DNA of 64,000 bases. Origin: a candidate division TM6 bacterium RIFCSPHIGHO2_12_FULL_36_22. Its GTDB lineage: Bacteria; Babelota; Babeliae; Babelales; UBA12409. Each line of letters begins with the position of its first letter. Positions within the stretch are counted from its first letter, which is position 1. The notes below the pieces were generated by a model. The model did not search any database, was not told the DNA's origin, and saw nothing but the letters and a program-made list of their open reading frames with translations. Positions 56,712 through 64,000 of this stretch are shown here, piece by piece. The stretch covers positions 1-64,000 of the forward strand of contig METK01000003.1 of NCBI GenBank assembly GCA_001771315.1, read 5' to 3'. The translations under genes and the position numbers were made by a program.

Positions 56712-56973
56712 AGCAGCAGAAACAGTAAAAAAGCGCCTTTTGAGTGGGACAGTCGTTTCTGACAAAATGAATAAAAGTTTCGTGGTTTCTATTGAAAGTT
56801 CAAAAAGACACCCAGTAACGAATAAAATTGTCAAAACGCATAAAAAATATAAAGTGCATGATGCTAAGGACGAAGCTCACATTGGTGATATTGTAGAGAT
56901 CTATGAAGGTCGTCCAGTGTCAAAAGAGAAGTTTATGTATCTGCATAAAATAGTGAATAAGAACATTAAGTAG
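56701..56973 (+). CDS. rpsQ: Ribosomal protein S17
   Basis: 90 residues from a GTG start behind CAGGAGG: LLSGTVVSDKMNKSFVVSIE, KYKVHDAKDEAHIGDIVEIY, EGRPVSKEKFMYLHKIV. It starts within the end of rpmC. Confidence 0.96.
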   Translation: MATKAAETVKKRLLSGTVVSDKMNKSFVVSIESSKRHPVTNKIVKTHKKYKVHDAKDEAHIGDIVEIYEGRPVSKEKFMYLHKIVNKNIK

Positions 56974-56992
56974 CTAGATAGGATATAATAGA

Positions 56993-57352
56993 ATGATTCA
57001 AAAAGAAACTATGCTGGCTTTAGCGGATAACTCTGGGGCCAAATTGCTCAGAACGATTCATGTTATCGGAAGTACGCGTAAAAGATATGCTTATTTAGGC
57101 GATTTAGTCAAATGTTCTGTTCGTGAGGCAATTCCTGGTGGAAAAGTCAAAAAAGGCGATGTTGTTACTGCCGTAATTGTACGAACCAGAAAAGAAATGC
57201 GTCGTAAAGATGGCAGTTATGTCCGTTTTGGTGAAAATGCAGCAGTGATTATTAAAGATAAAGAAATGATAGGGACCCGTATTTTTGGACCGGTAGCTCG
57301 TGAACTTAAGGCTTATAAGGGAATTATGTCTTTAGCTCCGGAAGTATTATAG
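56993..57352 (+). CDS. rplN: Ribosomal protein L14
   Basis: 119 residues: [40 protein letters not shown] and the terminal [20 protein letters not shown]. Normal length. Confidence 0.97.
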   Translation: MIQKETMLALADNSGAKLLRTIHVIGSTRKRYAYLGDLVKCSVREAIPGGKVKKGDVVTAVIVRTRKEMRRKDGSYVRFGENAAVIIKDKEMIGTRIFGPVARELKAYKGIMSLAPEVL

Positions 57353-57358
57353 GAGTGA

Positions 57359-57625
57359 ATGATGAAAAGGCTTAAGAAAAACGATAAAGTGCTTGTTATT
57401 GCCGGTAAGGATAAGGGTAAACAAGGTGTTGTTATAGGAATTATTTGGAAAAAAAACACTGTTCGAGTTGAAGGTGTAAATGTATTGACTCGACATGTAA
57501 AGCCAAAAAGGCAAGGCGAAAAAGGTGGAATTGTCAAAGAAGAGGGATATATTCATATCTCTAATGTTATGCCAATTCGCACTTCTGATAACAAGCCATG
57601 CAGAGTTAACAAGATAGAACGATGA
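57359..57625 (+). CDS. rplX: Ribosomal protein L24
   Basis: 88 residues, KOW-domain assembly initiator: LKKNDKVLVIAGKDKGKQGV, NVLTRHVKPKRQGEKGGIVK and the ending ISNVMPIRTSDNKPCRVNKI. Two adjacent ATG codons make the start uncertain by one residue. Confidence 0.95.
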   Translation: MMKRLKKNDKVLVIAGKDKGKQGVVIGIIWKKNTVRVEGVNVLTRHVKPKRQGEKGGIVKEEGYIHISNVMPIRTSDNKPCRVNKIER

Positions 57626-57654
57626 TATGGCAGCAGATGGTAAGGAATAAATAG

Positions 57655-58209
57655 ATGGCTAAGTCTAGATTAGAAGAAACGTATATTAATAAAATACGTC
57701 CTGAACTCTATAAATCATTAGAGTTAAAAAATATCATGGAAACACCTAAGATTGAAAAAATTGTATTGAATATAGGTGTAAAAGATGCAGTGGCGGACAG
57801 TAGAGTTCTTCAAAAAGTAACAACTCTATTAGAAAATATTGCAGGGCAAAAAGCGGTAAAGACGCTAGCCAAGAAATCTATTGCTGGTTTTAAGATTCGT
57901 GAAGGGATGCCTTTAGGAACTAAAGTTACATTGCGACGTAGGTTAATGTATGAGTTTTTGGATAAACTTATTAATTTGGCTTTACCGAATGTTAGAGATT
58001 TCCAAGGTGTTTCTGTTAAACTAGATGGTAAAGGCAACTATAATCTAGGTATTAAAGATTGGATCATCTTTCCTGAACTTGATTACGGTGCTTTAGACAA
58101 ATCATATGGTATGAATGTTACAATTCATACATCAACTTCAGATGATAAACAAGCATTTGAATTGCTTAAGAGCTTTGGAATGCCGTTTAAAAAAGACGTA
58201 ACCAATTAA
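57655..58209 (+). CDS. rplE: Ribosomal protein L5
   Basis: 184 residues binding 5S rRNA: PKIEKIVLNIGVKDAVADSR, SIAGFKIREGMPLGTKVTLR, NLGIKDWIIFPELDYGALDK and the end LLKSFGMPFKK. Confidence 0.97.
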   Translation: MAKSRLEETYINKIRPELYKSLELKNIMETPKIEKIVLNIGVKDAVADSRVLQKVTTLLENIAGQKAVKTLAKKSIAGFKIREGMPLGTKVTLRRRLMYEFLDKLINLALPNVRDFQGVSVKLDGKGNYNLGIKDWIIFPELDYGALDKSYGMNVTIHTSTSDDKQAFELLKSFGMPFKKDVTN

Positions 58210-58220
58210 TAAGGAAATAT

Positions 58221-58526
58221 ATGGCTAAAAAATCAATGATAGAAAAAAATAAGCGAAGAATCGAATTAGTTAAGCGTTATGCTGCTGCTCGTTCTAAGCT
58301 AGTGGGCATTGTGAAAAATCAAGATGCCTCACTTGAAGATAAGATGAAAGCTCAAGAAATGATTGCTAAGCTTCCTCGTAATTCTTCAAAAGTTCGTATT
58401 AGGAACCGATGTGCTTTAACAGGCAGAGCACGTGGTTATATGGGTTTCTTCAATCTTTCTCGTATCGAAATGCGTCGTTTAGCGTTAAAGGGTGAGTTGC
58501 CAGGTGTCAGAAAAGCAAGTTGGTAA
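58221..58526 (+). CDS. rpsN: Ribosomal protein S14 (long, zinc-free form)
   Basis: 101 residues, the long S14 type: KKSMIEKNKRRIELVKRYAA start and VRIRNRCALTGRARGYMGFF, LSRIEMRRLALKGELPGVRK, ASW end. The CxxC-x12-CxxC zinc motif of the short form is absent. Confidence 0.96.
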   Translation: MAKKSMIEKNKRRIELVKRYAAARSKLVGIVKNQDASLEDKMKAQEMIAKLPRNSSKVRIRNRCALTGRARGYMGFFNLSRIEMRRLALKGELPGVRKASW

Positions 58527-58547
58527 TTTAAAAAGGTTTATAAAAAG

Positions 58548-58940
58548 ATGTCAAAAGATTCAATTGGTGATTTTTTAACCATTATAAGAAATGCAATTAT
58601 GGCTTCAAAGCCAATAGCAATTGCTCCACACTCTCGTATGCGTAGCGAAATAGCGTCTATTTTACAGCTAGAAGGCTTTATCAACGGGGTGCAAATTAAA
58701 GAAATCGATAACAAAAAATTTATTTCGATTGACTTGAGATATGTTGATGGTGAATCTGTGATTCATGAAATCAAACGAGTCAGTAGGCCAGGAAGACGAA
58801 GTTATGCTCGTATGCATGAGTTGAAGCCTGTTATTGGGGGATTGGGTATTTCAATCTTGACCACAAATAAAGGTCTTATGACAAATAAAAGAGCAAAAGA
58901 TGTGACTGTCGGCGGCGAAGTATTGTGTACAGTTTGGTAA
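58548..58940 (+). CDS. rpsH: Ribosomal protein S8
   Basis: 130 residues: DSIGDFLTIIRNAIMASKPI, SRPGRRSYARMHELKPVIGG and the end LTTNKGLMTNKRAKDVTVGG, EVLCTVW. In E. coli S8 represses the spc operon; no equivalent target can be judged here. Confidence 0.96.
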   Translation: MSKDSIGDFLTIIRNAIMASKPIAIAPHSRMRSEIASILQLEGFINGVQIKEIDNKKFISIDLRYVDGESVIHEIKRVSRPGRRSYARMHELKPVIGGLGISILTTNKGLMTNKRAKDVTVGGEVLCTVW

Positions 58941-58953
58941 GGAAGGAACATCA

Positions 58954-59487
58954 ATGTCCAAAATTGGAAGAAAACCGATAAAAATTGGCGATGTAACTGT
59001 TGACGTTAAAGGTCAAGATATACATTTCAAGGGAAAAGAGGCTTCTGGAGTTTATACCTTACCAGAATATATCAAGATTGATAAACAAGATAAGGTTATT
59101 ACTCTGGGATTAGAAGACTCAAACAAAAAAAGTTTTTGGGGACTTCATCGAGCACTTTTATCTAATGTTCTTTCTGGTGCAGAAAAGCAATTTGAGAAAA
59201 AGTTGATAATTAATGGTTTGGGTTATAAAGCACAGGTACAAGGATCTAGCGTTGTATTGACACTTGGTTTTAGCCATAAAATTGATTATGTGCTACCAGA
59301 AGGTGTTTCTATGGAGGTAGATAAATCTGGTCAAAGGTTGACATTGCGTTCTGCAAATAAACAACAACTTGGTCAAGCATGTGCGAGTATTCGTGCATTT
59401 AGACCACCAGAGCCGTATAAAGGTACCGGTATTAAACTTGAAAATGAAATTATTGCACGTAAAGCTGGTAAAGCTAAGGGTGCCTAA
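58954..59487 (+). CDS. rplF: Ribosomal protein L6
   Basis: 177 residues with two similar beta domains: MSKIGRKPIKIGDVTVDVKG, KLIINGLGYKAQVQGSSVVL, LTLGFSHKIDYVLPEGVSME and the C-terminal RPPEPYKGTGIKLENEI motif. Confidence 0.96.
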   Translation: MSKIGRKPIKIGDVTVDVKGQDIHFKGKEASGVYTLPEYIKIDKQDKVITLGLEDSNKKSFWGLHRALLSNVLSGAEKQFEKKLIINGLGYKAQVQGSSVVLTLGFSHKIDYVLPEGVSMEVDKSGQRLTLRSANKQQLGQACASIRAFRPPEPYKGTGIKLENEIIARKAGKAKGA

Positions 59488-59510
59488 GAACTATTATAAG
59501 GGATGTTAAC

Positions 59511-59867
59511 GTGTCATTAAAGACAAAAAATAAAAAGCGGAAACTGCGACGTAAAGAACGTACCAGTGCTAAGGTAAGAGCCAAGGGTGGTTCTATTCGT
59601 GTGTCCGTTTTTCGTAGCTTAAAACAAGTATATGGGCAAGTAATTGATGATGCTAAGCAAACAACAATTGTTGCGTCTTCTACAGCTGAATTAAAAGATC
59701 GTAAGGGTGATAAAAAAGAACTCGCCAAAGAGGCAGGTCTTCTTTTAGCACAAAAGGCATTGGAAAAAGGAATTACAAATGTCGCTTTTGATCGCGGTCA
59801 ATATCGTTATCATGGACGTGTAAAAGCCTTTGCTGAAGGTTTACGTCAAGGAGGCTTACAGGTTTAA
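59511..59867 (+). CDS. rplR: Ribosomal protein L18
   Basis: 118 residues from a GTG start; 5S rRNA binder. KSLKTKNKKRKLRRKERTSA-like basic N-terminus, SIRVSVFRSLKQVYGQVIDD, and the C-terminal VAFDRGQYRYHGRVKAFAEG. Confidence 0.95.
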   Translation: MSLKTKNKKRKLRRKERTSAKVRAKGGSIRVSVFRSLKQVYGQVIDDAKQTTIVASSTAELKDRKGDKKELAKEAGLLLAQKALEKGITNVAFDRGQYRYHGRVKAFAEGLRQGGLQV

Positions 59868-59868
59868 T

Positions 59869-60396
59869 ATGGTAAATAAAAAATCAGAAAATACAGAAAA
59901 AAATTACGTTGATGCAGTTATCAGTGTTCGTCGTGTAACTAAGGTTACCAAGGGTGGAAAGCGATTTTCATTTTCAGCTGTGGTAGTTACTGGTGATCAA
60001 CAAGGTAATATTGGTATAGCTCAAGGGAAGAGTCGAGAAGTTTCTTCGGCAATTGCAAAAGCAACAGCTCGTGCACGCAAAAAAATGATTCATGTTGCAT
60101 TGCGTGGAACTACAATTCCATATCCAGTTGTTGGAAGACATGGTGCAAGTAGGGTTGTTTTACGTTCAGCATATAAAGGTACTGGTGTTATTGCAGGTGG
60201 TGCAATGCGTGCAGTTATGGATGCTGTTGGTATAAAAGACATTTTAGCTAAATCTATTGGTGCTCCTCAACATCAAAACGTTGTTAAGGCTACTTTGAAT
60301 GCGTTGGCTCAATTGCGTTCAGCAAGTCACATTGCGCGTTTAAGAGGAAAAACTATAGAAGAAATTACAAGAGGTTCACATGTTAGCGCTTCATAA
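59869..60396 (+). CDS. rpsE: Ribosomal protein S5
   Basis: The ATG one base after the rplR stop, behind AAGGAGG, gives 175 residues. [40 protein letters not shown] and [20 protein letters not shown] are typical S5. Its 3' end overlaps rplO by 17 bases; rpmD, commonly between these genes, is absent. Confidence 0.96.
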   Translation: MVNKKSENTEKNYVDAVISVRRVTKVTKGGKRFSFSAVVVTGDQQGNIGIAQGKSREVSSAIAKATARARKKMIHVALRGTTIPYPVVGRHGASRVVLRSAYKGTGVIAGGAMRAVMDAVGIKDILAKSIGAPQHQNVVKATLNALAQLRSASHIARLRGKTIEEITRGSHVSAS

Positions 60397-60814
60397 TTTA
60401 GTACCTGCGGGTAAAAAGAAAAAACGTATTGGTCGTGGCGGTAGCCGTGGTGGAACATCTGGTCGTGGATCTAAAGGACAAAAAGCACGTTCTGGAAGTC
60501 ACAATGTACGAGCAGGTTTTGAAGGTGGACAAATGCCTTTGTACCGTCGTTTACCAAAGCGCGGATTTAATAATAAGTTTTTTGCACAAGAAACAGTTAC
60601 TATTTCTCTAGAGTTTCTTGATACAAAATTTGTTGAAAATCAAGAAATTACAAAAGCATTACTTGAATCACGTGGCTTTATTAAAAAGAATATGCGTGTT
60701 AAGGTATTGGGTGGTTACACACCAACCAAGAAACTCATCGTTGAAGCAGATGCGTTTAGTAAGTCTGCACGTGAAGCCATAGAAGCAAGCAGTGGTCAAG
60801 TGAGGATAGCTTAA
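60380..60814 (+). CDS. rplO: Ribosomal protein L15
   Basis: 144 residues: [60 protein letters not shown] and the C-terminal [20 protein letters not shown]. It starts inside rpsE in another frame, implying coupled translation. Confidence 0.96.
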   Translation: MLALHNLVPAGKKKKRIGRGGSRGGTSGRGSKGQKARSGSHNVRAGFEGGQMPLYRRLPKRGFNNKFFAQETVTISLEFLDTKFVENQEITKALLESRGFIKKNMRVKVLGGYTPTKKLIVEADAFSKSAREAIEASSGQVRIA

Positions 60815-60827
60815 GGGGATTAGAGCA

Positions 60828-62135
60828 GTGATACAATTAAGAAGTTTTCTTAACGTTTTTAATATTTCTGAATTACGTAGAAAAATATTGTTTACCTTAG
60901 GCTGTTTGATTGTGTTTCGTCTGGGAAGTATTATACCAGTTCCAGGAATCAATCTGACGCTTTTGGGAGAATATCTTAAACAAGCGAGTAACTTAGGACT
61001 TTGGTTTAACTATTTAGATACTTATTCTGGTGCTAGCTTATCTCAATGTCGTCTTTTTGCTTTGGGTATTGGGCCATATATTACAGCTTCTATCGCTATT
61101 CAACTATTTGGTATGACAATACCGTATTTTGAAGAGTTGATGAAAGAAGGTGAATATGGTCGTAAGATTATGAATCAGTATACACGTTATCTTACATTGG
61201 TTTTGGCTATTGTGTATAGTTTTGGTTACGCGGGACTTCTTCAAAAGCAAGGTATTGTGCTCAATCCTGGCATTGGTTTTACAATTACTTTTGTAGCTGC
61301 ATTGACTGCAGGTGCAATGTTTGTAATGTGGTTAGGTGACCAAATTACTCTTTATGGTTTGGGTAATGGTTCTTCAATGATTATTTTTGCAGGAATCGTT
61401 TCAAGTTTTCCAAACTATTTTCAATCAACAGTGAATGCTATTTGGGGTGGAGAAGTTAGTTCTATTGCGATGGCTTTAGTTCTTGCTTTCTTTATTTTGA
61501 TTATTGCCTGTATTGTTTTTTTGGAAAAGGGTGATCGTAAGATTCCTATTCAATATGCACGAAAAATGATCGGTAATAGAGTTTACGGTGGTCAGAGTAG
61601 TTACATCCCATTCAAGGTTAATCCAGTTGGTGTGATGCCTGTTATTTTTGCGCAAGCGGCATTACAGTTTCCTGGCATGGCTATAAATATTTTGGCAAAT
61701 TATTTTCCAACGTTGGATTTTTTAAAGGCTTTTGCTTCACCGCAAAGCCCAGTGTTTAGCGTTATGCAGTTTCTACTAATTATTTTCTTTACTTTTGTTT
61801 GGACTGCATTGCAATTTAATCCAGATGAATTGGCCGATAATCTCAAGAAAAATGGTGGTTTTATTCCAGGTGTACGTCCAGGTAAAAGTACAGCACATTA
61901 TCTTGATTATATTCTCAATAGAGTTGGTTTGGTAGGAGCAATTTATCTTGGTATTTTAGCAATTACTCCAAATATTCTTTTGGCTTTAGTAAAAATGCCA
62001 TTTTATCTTGGTGGAACATCATTGTTGATTGTCGTTGGGGTTGCTTTAGAGTTTTCTTCTCAGGCTGAATCTTATTTGATTGAGCATCGGTATGAAGGAT
62101 TTTTATCTTCAGGTCGAGTTAAATCCAGGGTTTAA
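60828..62135 (+). CDS. secY: Preprotein translocase subunit SecY
   Basis: Channel-forming subunit, 435 residues with ten TM helices. GTG start. Family segments: FRLGSIIPVPGINLTLLGEY, YSGASLSQCRLFALGIGPYI, EYGRKIMNQYTRYLT, WLGDQITLYGLGNGSSMIIF, YIPFKVNPVGVMPVIFAQAA and the cytoplasmic loop DELADNLKKNGGFIPGVRPG. Works with SecE from this window. Confidence 0.97.
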   Translation: MIQLRSFLNVFNISELRRKILFTLGCLIVFRLGSIIPVPGINLTLLGEYLKQASNLGLWFNYLDTYSGASLSQCRLFALGIGPYITASIAIQLFGMTIPYFEELMKEGEYGRKIMNQYTRYLTLVLAIVYSFGYAGLLQKQGIVLNPGIGFTITFVAALTAGAMFVMWLGDQITLYGLGNGSSMIIFAGIVSSFPNYFQSTVNAIWGGEVSSIAMALVLAFFILIIACIVFLEKGDRKIPIQYARKMIGNRVYGGQSSYIPFKVNPVGVMPVIFAQAALQFPGMAINILANYFPTLDFLKAFASPQSPVFSVMQFLLIIFFTFVWTALQFNPDELADNLKKNGGFIPGVRPGKSTAHYLDYILNRVGLVGAIYLGILAITPNILLALVKMPFYLGGTSLLIVVGVALEFSSQAESYLIEHRYEGFLSSGRVKSRV

Positions 62136-62139
62136 AGGT

Positions 62140-62832
62140 ATGACAGAATCTAGACAACAACAGGATATTGTAATTTTTATTGCCCCCCCAGGAGCAGGCA
62201 AGGGATCAATTTCTCAAAAATGTATCAAGGAGCTCGGGTGGGAGCAGCTTTCCACGGGAAATTTATGTCGAAAAAACATTGAAAAAGGCAGTGAGTTAGG
62301 GCAAAAAATAGATTTTGCTATCAAATCTGGTAGACTAGTATCAGATGATCTTATTGTTGCAATGGTTCGTGAATGGTTTCATGAGAATCCTGATCGAGAT
62401 CGCACAGTGATATTAGATGGTTTTCCACGGACCGTGCCACAGGCTATGGCTTTTAAGGCAATGTTGACTGCAGAATTTCCTTTAACCAGGGTTCGAGTGG
62501 TTCAATTAAAGGTTTCAGATGAAGAATTAATTAGGCGATTAACATCGCGATTGACATGTTCAAATAAGGATTGCCAACAGGTATATTCTCTCCTTGAAAG
62601 TTCAGGGATGATTCCGAAGGTTGATTTGGAGTGTGACATTTGTAAGTCAAAGCTTACACAACGCTCAGATGATAATATTACTACTGTTCGGGACCGTTTA
62701 TCGAATTACTATCGGCATGAAGAAGATTTATTGAATTATTATTCTTCTGTTGGATGGTCAATAATTCAAGTTAATGTTGAGAGTTCCTTGGATAAAGTGT
62801 TTGATCAATTTAAATCAAAGCTTGATGTATAA
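62140..62832 (+). CDS. adk: Adenylate kinase, zinc-LID type
   Basis: Interconverts AMP + ATP and 2 ADP. The ATG 4 bases after secY gives 230 residues. The P-loop reads APPGAGKGS instead of the usual GPPGAGKGT, and the AMP-binding STGD reads STGN. LDGFPRTVPQA and the LID Arg motif (TTVRDRLSNYYRHE) are normal. The LID has four cysteines (CSNKDC and CDICKSK), a zinc site. The upstream in-frame ATG inside secY is less likely as start. Activity is expected, with unusual AMP-site chemistry. Confidence 0.92.
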   Translation: MTESRQQQDIVIFIAPPGAGKGSISQKCIKELGWEQLSTGNLCRKNIEKGSELGQKIDFAIKSGRLVSDDLIVAMVREWFHENPDRDRTVILDGFPRTVPQAMAFKAMLTAEFPLTRVRVVQLKVSDEELIRRLTSRLTCSNKDCQQVYSLLESSGMIPKVDLECDICKSKLTQRSDDNITTVRDRLSNYYRHEEDLLNYYSSVGWSIIQVNVESSLDKVFDQFKSKLDV

Positions 62833-62837
62833 TTGTT

Positions 62838-63596
62838 ATGATAGTAATTAAAAACAAAAATGCTTTAGCTAAGATGCGTCAAGCAGGGGAAAAGTTATCA
62901 CCGATAGTTGAAATAGCTTGTCGTGAAATAGCACAACCAGGGGTTTCTACAGCTGCTGTAGATGCTTGGATTGAGAAAGAATTACGTAAGGCTGGTATGA
63001 CATCAAAGGCCAAAGGTTATAAAGGCTATAAGCATGTCAGTTGTATTTCTGTGAATGATGTGATTGTTCATGGGGTGCCTTCTGAAAATGTTATATTGAA
63101 GCCAGGTGACTTAGTTACCATTGATGTTTGTGCAGCATGGAATGAATATTGTGCTGATATGGCACGATGTTTTTTTGTCGGAGGTGTTTATACAGATCAG
63201 GCAAAGAGATTTTCGGATACAGCTCAGCGGGCTTTAGATATTGGAATTAAGCAAATGGTTCCAGGTAAGCGATTATCCGATATTTCGGCGGCGATTCAGC
63301 AAGAGGTTGAGCAGCATGGTTTTGGTGTTATTCGTGATTTTGCAGGTCATGGTATCGGCAAACGAATGCACGAAGAGCCTGAGGTGGTAAATTATGGTAA
63401 ACCAGGAGAGGGACCAGTTTTATTACCAGGCATGGTTTTTGCGATAGAGCCCATGATCTCATTGGGAGATTATAAGGTTAGGATAGCAAAGGATGGTTGG
63501 ACCGCACATACGGCAGATGGATCGTTAGCGGCTCACGTTGAAGATACGGTAGTGATAACTGAACAGGGACCTCAAATTTTGACGCGATTGTCATAA
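62838..63596 (+). CDS. map: Methionine aminopeptidase type I
   Basis: Removes initiator Met. 252 residues with the M24A metal ligands in DVCAAWNEYCADMARCFFVG, GHGIGKRMHEEPEVVNYG and GMVFAIEPMISLGDYKV, and HVEDTVVITEQGPQILT at the end. It lies in the conserved secY-adk-map-infA order. Confidence 0.96.
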   Translation: MIVIKNKNALAKMRQAGEKLSPIVEIACREIAQPGVSTAAVDAWIEKELRKAGMTSKAKGYKGYKHVSCISVNDVIVHGVPSENVILKPGDLVTIDVCAAWNEYCADMARCFFVGGVYTDQAKRFSDTAQRALDIGIKQMVPGKRLSDISAAIQQEVEQHGFGVIRDFAGHGIGKRMHEEPEVVNYGKPGEGPVLLPGMVFAIEPMISLGDYKVRIAKDGWTAHTADGSLAAHVEDTVVITEQGPQILTRLS

Positions 63597-63616
63597 GAGG
63601 GCAAAATTGAGAATAT

Positions 63617-63841
63617 ATGAAACAAAAAGATGATGTTGTAAAGGTTGAGGGTATAGTGCGTGAAACATTGCCAAATGCAATGTTTCGTGTTGAATTAGAA
63701 GGCGGACATGTGGTATTGAGTCATGTTTCGGGCAAAATGCGTATGCATTATATTAGAATTTTACCGGGTGACAAGGTCTTATTGGAATTGTCTCCATATG
63801 ATTTGACTCGTGGAAGAATTACAAGACGGTTTAAAAGTTAA
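63617..63841 (+). CDS. infA: Translation initiation factor IF-1
   Basis: 74 residues of a single S1-like OB fold: [60 protein letters not shown]. Normal length and position before rpmJ. Confidence 0.97.
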   Translation: MKQKDDVVKVEGIVRETLPNAMFRVELEGGHVVLSHVSGKMRMHYIRILPGDKVLLELSPYDLTRGRITRRFKS

Positions 63842-63863
63842 AGATTGAAAGAAGAAAAGTCTC

Positions 63864-63980
63864 ATGAAAGTGCGAACTTCAGTTAAACCAATTTGCGATG
63901 GTTGTCGCATTATTAAGCGTGCAAAAATTGTACGAATTATTTGTTCAAAAAATAAAAGACATAAACAGCGTCAAGGGTAA
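63864..63980 (+). CDS. rpmJ: Ribosomal protein L36
   Basis: 38-residue zinc protein: [20 protein letters not shown] then [18 protein letters not shown], with the zinc ligands C11, C14, C27 and H33 all present. Follows infA as in most bacteria. Confidence 0.96.
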   Translation: MKVRTSVKPICDGCRIIKRAKIVRIICSKNKRHKQRQG

Positions 63981-63991
63981 GGAACTATATT

Positions 63992-64000
63992 ATGGCAAGA
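63992..64000 (+). CDS. rpsM: Probable start of rpsM (S13), cut by the right edge
   Basis: Only ATG GCA AGA (MAR) is in the window, 11 bases after rpmJ behind AAGGAAC. S13 proteins begin MAR and usually follow rpmJ, so the call rests mainly on gene order. Confidence 0.6.

Overview
The window reads as bacterial chromosome: AT-rich, densely coded, with coding on both strands and no plasmid, phage or insertion-sequence genes. A YidC with a large periplasmic N-terminal domain, MurC, a site-2 protease, a lipoprotein and many Sec signal peptides point to a double-membrane (Gram-negative type) cell with peptidoglycan synthesis. Secreted ankyrin-repeat proteins (one intact, one decaying) beside a compact housekeeping set suggest a host-associated or endosymbiotic lifestyle. 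My best guess is a member of Dependentiae (TM6/Babeliales) or a similar reduced lineage; this rests on gene style, not on any database comparison.

Layout. 1-4274 (-): the N-terminal 1424 residues of a giant secreted protein built of about five ~290-residue repeats, open at the left edge and downstream of an isolated atpG (4350-5192, -). 5297-6313 (+): a YacP-type NYN protein and tsaE, closed by a strong hairpin. 6605-19159 (+): a tRNA cluster (Tyr, Gly, Thr, Thr, Trp), then secE-nusG-rplKAJL-rpoBC, a tRNA-Val whose 5' end lies inside the end of rpoC, and rpsO; pnp follows (to 21264). 21417-24197 (+): a frameshifted small secreted gene, a micro-ORF, brnQ and a HolA-like gene. 24281-26082 (-): a cdaA/cdaR-like pair plus a DUF502 membrane protein; the cyclase has lost its catalytic motifs. 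26301-27898 (+): trpS and an anchored unknown. 27895-32830 (-): a UvrD/PcrA helicase, a micro-ORF, an ankyrin pseudogene, an ankyrin gene and hflX. 33027-37015 (+): ffh-rpsP-trmD-rplS-lipoprotein, with TrmD fused to a second SPOUT domain and no rimM. 37081-40280 (-): four small secreted Gly/His/Arg-rich proteins, then merR-murC. 40532-43986 (+): yidC-recR-pepP. 44003-45610 (-): an NhaC-type antiporter. 45890-46309 (+): rplM without rpsI. 46408-47535 (-): rseP. 47784-64000 (+): a continuous str-S10-spc ribosomal superoperon (rpsL to rpmJ and the first codons of a probable rpsM), with secY, adk, map and infA embedded and rpmD missing.

Functionally the window is dominated by the gene-expression core (RNA polymerase, about 30 ribosomal proteins, EF-G, EF-Tu, IF-1, SRP/Sec/YidC export). 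Export matters because most accessory genes here make envelope or secreted products. The parts least explained by known families are the giant repeat protein, the degenerate diadenylate-cyclase module and the small secreted cluster.
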